Shown here in pieces: positions 1-9,700 of a stretch of DNA of 35,062 nt. Position 1 is the stretch's first letter, and each line of letters opens with the position of its first letter. Origin of the DNA: CAZPDM01 sp964585305 (lineage in GTDB: Bacteria > Planctomycetota > Uabimicrobiia > Uabimicrobiales > JABWCH01); NCBI GenBank assembly GCA_964585305.1, contig CAZPDM010000041.1:1-35062 (forward strand), given 5' to 3'. The notes below the pieces were generated by a model. It worked only from the letters and a program-made list of their open reading frames with translations. It was not told the DNA's origin and made no database searches. A program made the position numbers and the translations under genes.

Positions 1-1
1 T

Positions 2-862
2 TGGAAGGGGGGAAAATGCAGAGGTATAAGACCAAAGCATTACCTATCCTTATATTTAGTAAAAGTTGAAAATGTTCACTTTGGTTATCCTGATAATCCT
101 TTGCTATTACAAGATATATCATTCTCAGTTTCTAAAGGCCAAATTTGCACAATCCTAGGCCGTAATGGTGCAGGGAAATCAACCTTACTTAAATGTATCT
201 ATGGAATATTAAAACCAACTTATGGCAACGTTTGGATTTTAAATCAATTGGTGCAAAAATATACTTATCGACACTTAGCCCAAAAAATTGCAGTAGTAAG
301 ACAAGAAGGAAATAGCGTTTTTCCTTACACTGTATTAGAAAGTGTAATTATGGGGCGCAATCCTCATCTTGGTTTTTTCAGCCAACCACAAACAATTGAC
401 ATTCAGAAAGCATACCAAGCCTTAGAGTGGGTTGGCCTACAAAATTTTGCCCATCGAAAAATACAAGAACTGAGCAGTGGCGAACGACAAATGGTTTTCT
501 TAGCCCGAGCTATTTGTCAATCACCCAAGATACTCATTCTTGATGAGCCTAATTCTCATCTGGATGTTGCTAATCAATGGCATCTGTTACGCAAAATACA
601 ACAACTTTGCACACAAGAACAATGGAGCGTTATAGCAGTGCTTCATTTGCCAGAGCTTGCCTACTGGTTTAGCAACCAAATTATTCTGCTACATCAGGGG
701 AAAATACTTGCTACAGGAACTCCTTCTCAAACAATGACGAAACAAAATCTTTCCGTAGTTTATGATTTACCAATGATTACACAACAACTTCAACAACAAT
801 ATTTAGCTGTATATCCTAAAGAATTAGCAGACAAGGAAATTAAAAAAACAATAGGAAATTAA
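2..862 (+). CDS. ABC transporter ATP-binding protein, iron-complex/cobalamin import type (5' end outside window)
   Basis: ATPase subunit that would power import of an iron-siderophore, heme or cobalamin complex from the cytoplasmic face of the inner membrane. The sequence shows a Walker A (GRNGAGKST), a Q-loop region (VVRQEG), the signature LSSGERQ, Walker B (ILILDEP) and a switch histidine (AVLHLPELA), in the order and spacing of the FepC/BtuD class. The C-terminal ILATGTPSQ-type segment also fits that class. The frame is open to the left edge. The in-frame residues before the TTG at 101 read VKVENVHFGYPDNP, the usual first strand and A-loop aromatic of such ATPases, so the TTG at 101 is not the true start. 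No ATG, GTG or TTG lies in frame between 2 and 100, so the start is probably upstream of the window. Permease and binding protein are not visible. Ligand unknown. Confidence 0.88.
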   Translation, partial: WKGGKCRGIRPKHYLSLYLVKVENVHFGYPDNPLLLQDISFSVSKGQICTILGRNGAGKSTLLKCIYGILKPTYGNVWILNQLVQKYTYRHLAQKIAVVRQEGNSVFPYTVLESVIMGRNPHLGFFSQPQTIDIQKAYQALEWVGLQNFAHRKIQELSSGERQMVFLARAICQSPKILILDEPNSHLDVANQWHLLRKIQQLCTQEQWSVIAVLHLPELAYWFSNQIILLHQGKILATGTPSQTMTKQNLSVVYDLPMITQQLQQQYLAVYPKELADKEIKKTIGN

Positions 863-910
863 AGGAAAAGCTATTACAGTGAAATTGACTGTAATAGCTT
901 TTCCTTTTTT
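863..910 (+). terminator. Strong intrinsic terminator after the ABC ATPase
   Basis: An 18-bp perfect stem (863-880 with 888-905), a 7-nt loop and a T run to 910. It begins at the stop codon of the ATPase. It also abuts the stop of the convergent gene on the minus strand and may stop both, although the minus-strand T tract is weaker. Confidence 0.93.
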
Positions 911-1487
911 AAATTATTTTGGCAAATTTTAGACAAACAAATACAACTAATGTTCCCCAGCTATATATCATATTTGCATTATTAGGAGCAAAAATTAGTC
1001 CTAATGGTGAAACAAGAAGTAATTGTGGAAAAGAATAATGTAAAATATCTAAACAAAGATAGTAAAGAAAAAGAGGAAAGGTAAAAAAAACAAACATAAT
1101 GGGGATATAAATATGCATGGAAGGAGAAGATTGAAATTTTATTGTTAGAATGAATAAAACTAATATGAGATAGAATTCTCTGGGAAGAATATAGAGTACT
1201 GTAAGATTGTTCAAATATAAACAAGCAAGTGTAGTAGGAAAGCTAAGCAATATACATAAAATTATATTTTCATTGATGATATATTCAATATTTTCGAGAT
1301 CCTTTTTAAAAAATATTGGTAATAAAATTATACCAATCAACCTAATTGTCCACCACCAACTATAATTTAACTTAAAATTCAAAATTATACAAAAAATTAA
1401 ATAGAAAAAAATATGACTAACAGATATAAAAAAAATCCAAAAATAACTTGAGTAACTCTCTTTTTTTTGAGATACTATGTTATTCAT
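909..1487 (-). CDS. Multi-pass membrane protein of unknown function
   Basis: I do not recognise this protein. It is about 192 residues, very rich in Ile, Leu, Phe and Tyr, with roughly five or six hydrophobic segments that would span the inner membrane. Conserved catalytic motifs are not visible. The start at 1487 is preferred because a GGAG lies six bases before it. An in-frame ATG four codons upstream (1499) has no such site. The gene is convergent with the ABC ATPase and divergent from nrfA, whose start is only about 50 bases away, so the two promoters must overlap. Base composition is even more AT-rich than the neighbours, as is common for small membrane proteins. It could be a CPBP-like or other small integral protein, but nothing proves this. 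Confidence 0.6.
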   Translation of the reverse strand: MNNIVSQKKESYSSYFWIFFISVSHIFFYLIFCIILNFKLNYSWWWTIRLIGIILLPIFFKKDLENIEYIINENIILCILLSFPTTLACLYLNNLTVLYILPREFYLILVLFILTIKFQSSPSMHIYIPIMFVFFTFPLFLYYLCLDILHYSFPQLLLVSPLGLIFAPNNANMIYSWGTLVVFVCLKFAKII

Positions 1488-1541
1488 ATTAATCTCCATT
1501 CTTGACTATTTTAACTTGGCTTATTTTTGGAAGGATAATTT

Positions 1542-3041
1542 ATGAAACGATTAGAAGAAATTATTCAAGCCAAGCCATGGATTGCTTGGGCACTGTTTTT
1601 TGGAACAATTGTAGCAGTTTTCTTGTTAGGCGTATTTGGTGCTTCTATCATGGAACGCCGTTATGAAGCACGCCTGCAATTCCAATTAGTAAAACCTATT
1701 GCAGATTGGGAACCTCGTAATGAAGTTTGGGGAGAAAACTTTCCAAGAGAATTCGAAACATATCATAACACAAAAGATACTACTTTCCATAGTAAACATG
1801 GAGGAAGTGCGGAAATTGATTATCTTTCCGAATTTCCCAATTTAGTAGTAATGTGGGCAGGATACCCATTTTCTCGAGATTATAAACAAGGCCGTGGCCA
1901 TTATTACGCTGTAGAAGATATTCGAAACACTCTTCGTACCAATAGTCCCATGCCTGGAACATGCTGGACTTGCAAAAGTACTGATGTTCCAAGAGTAATG
2001 AAAGAAAAAGGTGCAGAAGAATTTTATAAAGCTCCCTGGGAAAGTTTGGGAGCAGAAATTGTAAATCATATTGGCTGCCAAGATTGTCATGATCCTCAAA
2101 CAATGAATTTACGCATTACCCGTCCAGCTTTGCAAGAAGCTTTTGAAAGACAAGGGAAAGATATTACAAAAGCTACGCATCAAGAAATGCGTTCTTTAGT
2201 ATGTGCTCAATGCCATGTAGAGTATTATTTTAAAGGAGATGGGAAATATTTAACTTTTCCATGGGATTCAGGTAGCTCTGTAGAAGCTATGGAAAAGTAT
2301 TATGATAATATCAATTTTAAAGATTGGGATCATAAACTTAGTAAAGCTCCTATGATCAAAGCTCAACATCCTGATTATGAAGTATATTTAACCGGAACTC
2401 ATGCTGAACGTGGTGTAGCTTGTGCAGATTGCCACATGCCCTATCGTAGTGAAGGTGGTGTAAAATTTACCGATCATAAAATTCAAAGCCCTCTTAATAA
2501 TATTGCAAATTCTTGCGCTGTTTGCCATCGTTGGAGCGAGTCTGAAATTCGTAATAAAGTTTACAGCATTCAAGATAAAGTTTTAGAATTACGTATGGCA
2601 GCAGAAAAAGCAATTACAAAAGCTCATATTGAAGCCAAATTTGCCTGGGAAAATAATGCTACACAAGAAGAAATGGGAGATGTTTTAAAACTTATTCGTC
2701 ATGCTCAATTCCGATGGGATTATGTAGCTGCTTCAAATGGATTAGGCTTTCATTCAGCCGGAGAATGCAGCCGTATTCTAGGTTCAGCTATTCAAAAAGC
2801 GCAAGAAGCCCGTGTTTTATTAGCAAGAATTTTAGCAAAACATGGAATTACAGATTCTGTTGAAATGCCAGATATTACCACTAAAGAAAAAGCTCAAGTA
2901 TATATTGGCTTAAATATGCAAGAAGAGCTAGTAAAAAAACAACAAGCTCAAAAAGATACTTTTCCTAAATGGGATGAAATAGCCAGAATACGCCAAGAAA
3001 AATATAATGAAGCATACCAACAAAATCTTCGAAAGAAATAA
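1542..3041 (+). CDS. nrfA: Ammonia-forming cytochrome c nitrite reductase, catalytic subunit
   Basis: Reduces nitrite to ammonium with six electrons in the periplasm (DNRA). Five heme c motifs are visible: CWTCK at residues 141-145, CQDCH 179-183, CAQCH 221-225, CADCH 294-298 and CAVCH 325-329. The CxxCK motif supplies the lysine ligand of the active-site heme and is diagnostic of NrfA. Further family residues are present: Arg132 before the first heme motif, Tyr228/229 in HVEYYF, a KAQHPDYE segment and His287 in TGTHAERG. The length (499 aa) is normal. The N-terminus has a hydrophobic segment (about residues 14-36) with no obvious cleavage site, so the enzyme is probably anchored. GGAAGGA lies six bases before the ATG. 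No nrfH quinol oxidase gene is beside it, so the electron donor is not evident. The PreA-like gene follows by 47 bases and may be cotranscribed. Confidence 0.96.
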   Translation: MKRLEEIIQAKPWIAWALFFGTIVAVFLLGVFGASIMERRYEARLQFQLVKPIADWEPRNEVWGENFPREFETYHNTKDTTFHSKHGGSAEIDYLSEFPNLVVMWAGYPFSRDYKQGRGHYYAVEDIRNTLRTNSPMPGTCWTCKSTDVPRVMKEKGAEEFYKAPWESLGAEIVNHIGCQDCHDPQTMNLRITRPALQEAFERQGKDITKATHQEMRSLVCAQCHVEYYFKGDGKYLTFPWDSGSSVEAMEKYYDNINFKDWDHKLSKAPMIKAQHPDYEVYLTGTHAERGVACADCHMPYRSEGGVKFTDHKIQSPLNNIANSCAVCHRWSESEIRNKVYSIQDKVLELRMAAEKAITKAHIEAKFAWENNATQEEMGDVLKLIRHAQFRWDYVAASNGLGFHSAGECSRILGSAIQKAQEARVLLARILAKHGITDSVEMPDITTKEKAQVYIGLNMQEELVKKQQAQKDTFPKWDEIARIRQEKYNEAYQQNLRKK

Positions 3042-3088
3042 GAATTGTATTTTTCCTGGAAAATTTTTTTCATAAAAGGATTATTATT

Positions 3089-4273
3089 ATGAAATTGTCA
3101 GTAAATTATCTAGGTATTCCTTTTGAGAACCCTTTTGTCCTAGCTTCTGCTCCTCCTACAGCAAATGAAGAAATGATTTCTCGAGCATTTCATGCTGGTT
3201 GGGCCGGAGCTGTAGTCAAAACATTAATTAAAGAACCTGTTCATAACTTACAAAATCGTTTTGCAAGTATGAAAGCAGACAATAAAATCATAGGGTTTGA
3301 AAATATAGAATTACTTAGTGAACTGAAACCAGAAACTTGGTATGAACAAATTCGAAGTCTTAAGCAAAAATTTCCAGAAAAACGTATTATTGGAAGTGTA
3401 ATGGGAGATGCAAAAGATCCCTCACCTTGGAAAGAATTAACTTTGGGATGTCAAGAATCAGGAGCGGATTTAGTTGAGCTAAATTTTTCTTGTCCGCATG
3501 GATACCCAGAACGCGGTAAAGGTGCTGCCATCGGCCAAAGTGCAGAATATTCCAGTAAAATCGTTCAATGGCTAAAAGAAGATTCTAGAATTAAAATACC
3601 TCTAATTCCCAAACTTACTGCTGCAACTACAGATATTTCCTTTATCGGAGAAGCTGTTGCCCAAGCTGGTGCTCATGGGATTTCTGCGATTAACACTATA
3701 CCATCTTTAATGGGATTTAACCTTAAAACTTTAAAAGCCATGCCTTCTGTAAATGGATATACCACTTTTGGTGGATATTCTGGACCAGGTATTAAACCAA
3801 TTGCCTTGCGTTGTGTTGCAAATTTAGCACAAAATCCAGGATTACCAATTATGGCTTGTGGTGGTATTAGCTCTGGATATGATGCCGCAGAATTTTTATT
3901 ATTAGGAGCACCTATTATTCAAATTTGTACAGCTGTGATGCTAGAAGGATATGGCATTATTCACAGATGCTTAAATGAACTGCAAGAATTTATGAAATGG
4001 CACAACTTCACTTGTATAGAAGATTTCTTAGGAAAAGGTCTTAACCAACTTACCCAATATCAAAAACTTGATCTCCAATATAAAGTTAAAGCCCATGTTG
4101 ATCCAATATATTGTATAGGATGCGGGAAATGCGCTGTTTCGTGTCGTGATGCTGCAACTCAATCAATTGAAATGCAAAATCATAAAGCTGTTGTTTCTAA
4201 CGAAAAATGCGTAGGTTGTTCCCTTTGCTATCAAGTATGCCCACAACACGCAATTTCAATGATTCCTTGCTAA
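3089..4273 (+). CDS. preA: PreA-like dihydropyrimidine/dihydroorotate dehydrogenase family protein with ferredoxin tail
   Basis: A flavin-dependent TIM-barrel enzyme that fits the catalytic subunit of NAD-dependent dihydropyrimidine dehydrogenase, which reduces uracil or thymine in the cytoplasm. The barrel covers about residues 1-310. It carries NFSCPHG at 132-138, whose Cys135 matches the catalytic cysteine of dihydropyrimidine dehydrogenase, and a phosphate-binding region CGGISSGYDAAEFLLLGA. The C-terminus has two 4Fe-4S motifs, Cys342/345/348/352 and Cys374/377/380/384. Length (394 aa) is near that of PreA. The partner PreT, which brings electrons from NAD(P)H, is not in the window. It could therefore act with another reductase or on another substrate. 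It sits just downstream of nrfA in the same direction. Confidence 0.85.
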   Translation: MKLSVNYLGIPFENPFVLASAPPTANEEMISRAFHAGWAGAVVKTLIKEPVHNLQNRFASMKADNKIIGFENIELLSELKPETWYEQIRSLKQKFPEKRIIGSVMGDAKDPSPWKELTLGCQESGADLVELNFSCPHGYPERGKGAAIGQSAEYSSKIVQWLKEDSRIKIPLIPKLTAATTDISFIGEAVAQAGAHGISAINTIPSLMGFNLKTLKAMPSVNGYTTFGGYSGPGIKPIALRCVANLAQNPGLPIMACGGISSGYDAAEFLLLGAPIIQICTAVMLEGYGIIHRCLNELQEFMKWHNFTCIEDFLGKGLNQLTQYQKLDLQYKVKAHVDPIYCIGCGKCAVSCRDAATQSIEMQNHKAVVSNEKCVGCSLCYQVCPQHAISMIPC

Positions 4274-4318
4274 AAAATTTGCGAAAAATTTTCTTGCTAA
4301 TTTAAAAAAAAATTCTAA

Positions 4319-4336
4319 AATTTACATACGTAAATT
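4319..4336. promoter_or_regulatory. Palindrome upstream of the lipoprotein gene
   Basis: AATTTAC and GTAAATT arms separated by four bases, about 60 bases before the ATG at 4399. It could be an operator, but in AT-rich DNA such palindromes also arise by chance. Confidence 0.25.
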
Positions 4337-4398
4337 CCTTAAAAACCAAGCTTGTTAATTTACGACAGGCAAAAATTGTAATAGGAAAGGACAAAAAA

Positions 4399-5826
4399 AT
4401 GTCTCGCAAGATTTTTTTTCCAATATTTATCTTTATTGTATTAGCAGGATGTACAAATTATTTAGTATATCGCTCAGATTTCCAAGATAATCAAATTGCA
4501 TATTATACAGATTGTCTTGCTACAGAAGAAAATATTCAAAAAGAAAGTATGGAGAAAATTGAAAACAAAGTTCAAAAACTTTCAGAGCTTTGCTATGTTC
4601 TTTATCACCGTTTCCCAACACATCATGGTAAATATGCCGTATCTGAAGCAAATTTAAAATTAGCCCGATTAAATAAAGCAGTAAAAACTTTACAATCAAT
4701 GAGACAAAAATTCTATCATGGATTTAAACTCATTCTTACACGTGAAGATTGGGTTGTAGGACCTTTACAATTACAATGCGACTTAGAAATTCAATACATG
4801 AGTAGTTTTATAGATGAACTCAATGAAGCTCGAGCTCGCGTTGCTTATCTGGCCAAATTTCGTCAACAATGTTTATTAACCAATGAACTACCTGAAGAAA
4901 AATTGGAAGGTGTTGATGTAGATTTATTCCGTTTAGAAAAAGAAATTGCTGATATTATCTATCGTCAAGTTCCAGAATATTTAACTAACGTCGGAATCGC
5001 CATCACCAATGACGAAGACTTTAAATTTGATCTTGTCAAACCCGTAGAACTCAAACAAGAAGCCGATAAAGAAGCTGAGGCAGGAATGCTCGCAGCAGGA
5101 AACAAAGATTTATTAAACGATGCAAGCGGTTATGAATATGAATTCTTAAGAGAACGCGAAGAATTTGATCTTGCTTTCCAAGAACTTAAAGCCAGCATTG
5201 ATAGATTCCGAACCACTATTGATGCCTACAGTGAACATACTCAAAAAACAAAATCATCAAATAGCATGGAAATTACATTAGCCGAGCAATCCCGACAAAT
5301 TACAACTATTATGGAACAAAGCGCAAACCGTATTAAAAGCCTATTTGATGAATCCATGTCAGACATCAATAAATTAGTTGGAACAGAACTTGAAGTTGTC
5401 GATGAAAAACTCTGGCCTAAATTACGTACTGGGACAGAAGAAGAGCTTAAAAAAGCTGATGAAAAGAGCTACCATGATAATGTTCTTGAGCTAAATAGTG
5501 AATTTGAAAAAATGTTTAATATTGATATAACAACAAGTGACTCTGCACAACTACGTAACAATTTAGTTACTTTTGGAAAAGGTCTGCAAGAAAAGAAAGG
5601 GCTTTGGGGTCCTGGTTATAAATTCTTAAATGCAGAATGGCAAGAAAAAATTAGCATCAATCGTTTAGATAACCTTCTTACCTCTAAACTTAAAGAGTTA
5701 GAAAATTATGCTGCTCAAGCCGTACGCCCTTTATGGAAAACAAGTGCAACAAGATTGATTAAAGAAGGAAAAGACCCTGGTTATAAACCTGATGCCAAGG
5801 GTTTTTTAAAACCTGATCAAAAATAG
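4399..5826 (+). CDS. Predicted lipoprotein, helical, unknown function
   Basis: I recognise no family. The N-terminus is a lipoprotein signal: basic start, hydrophobic stretch and lipobox LAGC with Cys18, followed by Thr-Asn, so the protein is probably attached to a membrane on the periplasmic side. The remaining 450 or so residues are highly charged, without membrane segments, and rich in Glu, Lys and Leu, suggesting long helices and coiled coil (for example residues 40-100 and 245-360). Cysteines are few. AAAGG lies ten bases before the ATG. It stands alone, with its own terminator after it and an untranslated stretch of about 125 bases before it. Confidence 0.85.
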   Translation: MSRKIFFPIFIFIVLAGCTNYLVYRSDFQDNQIAYYTDCLATEENIQKESMEKIENKVQKLSELCYVLYHRFPTHHGKYAVSEANLKLARLNKAVKTLQSMRQKFYHGFKLILTREDWVVGPLQLQCDLEIQYMSSFIDELNEARARVAYLAKFRQQCLLTNELPEEKLEGVDVDLFRLEKEIADIIYRQVPEYLTNVGIAITNDEDFKFDLVKPVELKQEADKEAEAGMLAAGNKDLLNDASGYEYEFLREREEFDLAFQELKASIDRFRTTIDAYSEHTQKTKSSNSMEITLAEQSRQITTIMEQSANRIKSLFDESMSDINKLVGTELEVVDEKLWPKLRTGTEEELKKADEKSYHDNVLELNSEFEKMFNIDITTSDSAQLRNNLVTFGKGLQEKKGLWGPGYKFLNAEWQEKISINRLDNLLTSKLKELENYAAQAVRPLWKTSATRLIKEGKDPGYKPDAKGFLKPDQK

Positions 5827-5876
5827 TTAAGGAAAAAAAGAGAAACATTTTTACATGTTTCTCTTTTTTCTTAACC
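5826..5876 (+). terminator. Intrinsic terminator after the lipoprotein gene
   Basis: A hairpin with core arms 5833-5848 and 5855-5870, a short loop and a T-rich descending arm. The complementarity extends outward into the GTTAAG and CTTAAC flanks. Confidence 0.88.
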
Positions 5877-5956
5877 AATAATGACAATTAGTGGAATTCT
5901 GTAAAATTGATAGTCACTTCATCCAAATAAGTTTTCTTCTTTATAATCAATTTATA

Positions 5957-5986
5957 TTGACAAGTATTAAGAAATTTAGTTAAATT
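5957..5986 (+). promoter_or_regulatory. Candidate sigma-70 promoter for the zinc-ribbon protein gene
   Basis: A perfect TTGACA (5957-5962) and a TAAATT (5981-5986) spaced by 18 bases. The -10 is only a partial match and other AT hexamers lie nearby, so the exact position is uncertain. Confidence 0.35.
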
Positions 5987-6000
5987 TATATAAGTCCTTT

Positions 6001-6046
6001 TTCTTAGGGCGAGAAAGGCGTCCTAAGAATTCTTGCTAAGAATTCT
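6001..6046 (+). repeat. Hairpin and tandem repeat in the leader of the zinc-ribbon gene
   Basis: TTCTTAGG (6001-6008) can pair with CCTAAGAA (6022-6029). The second arm overlaps an 11-base direct repeat, CTAAGAATTCT, at 6023-6033 and 6036-6046. Each copy contains the palindrome AGAATTCT. The block ends 13 bases before the ATG at 6060, where no good ribosome binding site is seen. Confidence 0.6.
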
Positions 6047-6059
6047 ATAAAAAAAACTT

Positions 6060-6590
6060 ATGATATTCAATTGTCCATTTTGCACTTATGATAAAAAAGT
6101 GCCCGATAATTATATCAATAAAAAAATAAAATGCCCTCGTTGTTTAGCAACTTTAACACTAGGCGTTCCCCAACCAACAGCATTAACAGCATTGCCTTTA
6201 CCAGATGATGATGTTTCTCCTTTAGAACAAACTGCAATTGAAGTCGGGACTAATGATGGTTTAGAAGAATGTCCATTTTGTTTTGAATTGATTTCTGTAA
6301 CAGATAAACAATGTCCTATGTGCCACTCTTTTTTAGAAAAAGATTCTATAACAGGAAGATTGGGAGTTTCTTATCATAATCAAGCAAAAAAAATATTTTA
6401 CTTAGGATTAGCATCCTTGGTTTTTGGACTAGGTATTATTTTCGGACCAATATCTTGCTGGTTGGGAAGTAAAATTATTTCAGATGTTAAACACCCGTCT
6501 GATCGCGATTTAATATATGCTGGTATGGCTTTAGCAACCATAGGAACTACTGGTTCGTTAGTATTTTGGATGGGAATGATTCTTTTGTAA
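6060..6590 (+). CDS. Zinc-ribbon membrane protein with DUF4190-like segment
   Basis: A 176-residue protein with two zinc ribbons, Cys5/Cys8 with Cys25/Cys28 and Cys71/Cys74 with Cys85/Cys88. Two membrane segments follow at about residues 112-134 and 152-175, separated by a short polar loop (SDVKHPSDRD) as in DUF4190 proteins. The ribbons should face the cytoplasm. The function of such proteins is unknown. They are frequent in planctomycetes and myxobacteria near Hanks kinases, and a kinase with a similar ribbon starts at 10461. No Shine-Dalgarno is evident, and the leader has an unusual hairpin and repeat. Confidence 0.8.
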   Translation: MIFNCPFCTYDKKVPDNYINKKIKCPRCLATLTLGVPQPTALTALPLPDDDVSPLEQTAIEVGTNDGLEECPFCFELISVTDKQCPMCHSFLEKDSITGRLGVSYHNQAKKIFYLGLASLVFGLGIIFGPISCWLGSKIISDVKHPSDRDLIYAGMALATIGTTGSLVFWMGMILL

Positions 6591-6714
6591 TTTAAAAAAA
6601 ATGTATTTTTATTATTTACTGTTTTATCATTTTTTGATAGTTATTTTCTAAAAATCATCCAATTTATTAAAAATAAATACTAAAAAAATAAAATATATTT
6701 AGCAATGAGGATTT

Positions 6715-9700
6715 ATGAATATTATTGAACAATTACAACAGAGAGGTGTTATTATTTCCGATCCAAATCAAATTAAAATCGGGCCAGAAGTAAAAATAGA
6801 AAATATTGAATCTGAAGTAGTTTTACAACCAGGTTGCATTATCCAAGGCGAAAAAACTATGCTTGGACGGGGTACAATATTAGGACCAATGGGAGTATTT
6901 AATAATGTTCGTTGCGGGCGTAAAGTAAAATTAGGCCAAGGATATTACGAAAATTGTGTGTTTTTAGATGGTGCTGAAACTCGATTCGGTTCAGAAATGC
7001 GAGGCGGAACACTCTTTATGGAAGAGGCTCAAGCAGCTCATACAGTGGGCTGCAAAATGACCATTCTAGGAATTCGAGTTGTACTTGGAAGTCTTATCAA
7101 TTTTTGCGATGTTTTAGTAACTGGCGGTACAGAAGAGTCTTTTGGTTTTACAGAAATTGGTTCAGGGACAATCCATTATAATTTTACACCAAATGGATTA
7201 AAATTTGGCTCTTTAATTGGGCCTGGTGTATATGGAGAAATGTACGGATTATTTCCCAAAACATTTGTAGGCGGCCAGACTCAAATTATTTCTCCTACTA
7301 CAATTGGCTACCAATCACTTATTCCAGCTGGTACTGCTGTCCGTCAAATCGTCCCTGATGGTGTTATGTCAATTGAAAAACCCTTATCTGCCGGGCAAAA
7401 AAATTATCAACCTCATTTGCTTACTTCTGTGAAAGAAAAATTTAGAATCACTAGTTTACTTATTTCTCATTATTATTCTCTTTATTATTATTTTCTACAT
7501 ATTCGCAAGTTTTTTGCAAAACTACAAAATGATATTTTTAGCCAACAATTATTTCACGAAGCAGCAGAAATTATTCAATTAAACATTCAGGAACGTTTAC
7601 GTTGGTTGTTTTCACAAACTGAACGTAATCAAATAGCTAATTTTTTTGGAAAATTGCCACAATCTTTAGAAATTTATCAATCTGAATTACAGCAATCTTC
7701 CTATACGAAAATAAAATTTTATCTTCAACAAATAAAAGAACACCAAACTCTTTTACAACAAAAAGATTCTCTTTATCAAAAACTTACAGATTTATGTCCA
7801 GAATTGCCAGAACAGGAAGAATTTCTCAATCTTTGTCAAAAAGTTTGGCAAGAAAAAAATCCTAAAAACTATTTAGAAGCCTTGATATGCTTACCTATAG
7901 AAGTTAAAAAAGTCGGACAGTTTTGGCTTCAAAAATTAGTTCATATACGAATGGAAAGTATACAAGATATTCTACAAAAGACGCAAGAATCATTATCTAT
8001 TGCAAATACTCTAAAAAATATGGCAGAAGCTGCCCAAATTTTTTTCCCATTTTTAAAAAGAATATATGAGAAAAATATATATTTATTTCAAGGAAATTGG
8101 CAATCAGAAAATATTAGTGCACTGAATCAAAATTTAAATGAATATACAGATATGGAAATTTTAGGATGGCAAATTTTTGGGCAAACTGAAGCATTCCAAT
8201 TAGTAAAAAAAGGAAATGATAATCCTTTTATTAACGAAAACTGGAAATGTCTATTTTCTGAAATTGAAAATTGGCCCTATCCTGCTGTTATTCATTGGCC
8301 ATATTTAATAAGTATGTTTTTACATATTTCTGAAAATGATAGCTATCAATCTTTAATAAAACGAGCTATCCAACGTTTTCATGGAACAGATGGATTACGA
8401 GGAACAACTGTTATCTATGAAAAAGAGCAATCTATAAAAGATGCTATTGCATGTTTTATGCAACAACATAATCTTACTCCTAAGTTTTTTACGAGTTTAG
8501 TAAGAAACAGTATCCATGCTTATAGCATATTATCCGGAAAAAGAGTAGAACAAGTTTTAATAGGTTGTGATCCTCGCGATATATATATAGATCATCCCCA
8601 ACATAAAAATTCCTTTTATAATGCTGTAATAGAAGGTGCCCTAAGTGCTGCAAAAAAAATACTCAACGTTGGAGTTGTTCCTATACCAACAATTCCTTAT
8701 ATCTTAAGTTATTTACATAACCATGAAAATATTCCTCTAAAAGGAATCAGTCTTGCTATTTATAAAACTGCTTCTCATAATCCTGCATCACAAGATGGCA
8801 TAAAATTATTTGTAGAAGAGGTTATATCAAATCAAATTTGCTATATTAAAGCTTCATGGGAATTAGAAAGTATTATTACTGCTCTTATTTTTCGAGAGGC
8901 AATTACCCAAAAATTCTGGGCTGTTGAAAATGGAGAGTGCGAAACCAATTTTAATTTAGTTAATGATGTTCTTCGACAAATTATGTATGTTGCTCAACCC
9001 AATTTAGCTAACATTGCTTTTTTAGCTATAGACTTAGCAAATGGCGCATTTAGCCAATATCAAAATTTTTTGGAAGAAATTGCCAAAACTAACCAAATTC
9101 CTAATTGTGTAATTGTAGGAAACCAACCAAATGGAACAAATATCAATAATAATCACGGAGAAGAACGCGTTGGTGCAGCTCATTTAGAAAATATTCATTG
9201 TATTAAGCGATCCGAAATTTCAATTGGTGGGCGATTCTATGGATTTCCTGCAATAAAAGCTCTTTTCGATTTTGGACAGCAAAAACAAATATCTTTACAA
9301 GATGGCATAACTGCATGGGCTATCTTTACAGATGGAGATGGAGATCGGAGTTATGCTGCTCTTTATAATCCATTTGAAGATGAATTACATTTAATCGATG
9401 GTGATGAAGCTTTTTATCATCAAATCCAATTTGCACTTACTCAAGGGATTCTCGTTCCAGGTCAAACCTTAGCATTTACAGTAGAATCAAGCGTTCCATT
9501 TATTCAAGCCCTTATCTCTCTTGTAAAAAAATATCACCCTGTTAAAATGATTCTTTCACATTCTACGCCACTAGATACGGATAAAATCAATATTAAACTT
9601 TGTCCAGTTGGCGATAAACATATCTTACGAACACAATGTTTCGGTGTAGAATCTTCTGGCCATTTAGTAAAACCTTATCAAATAAAATCGACATTCAAAA

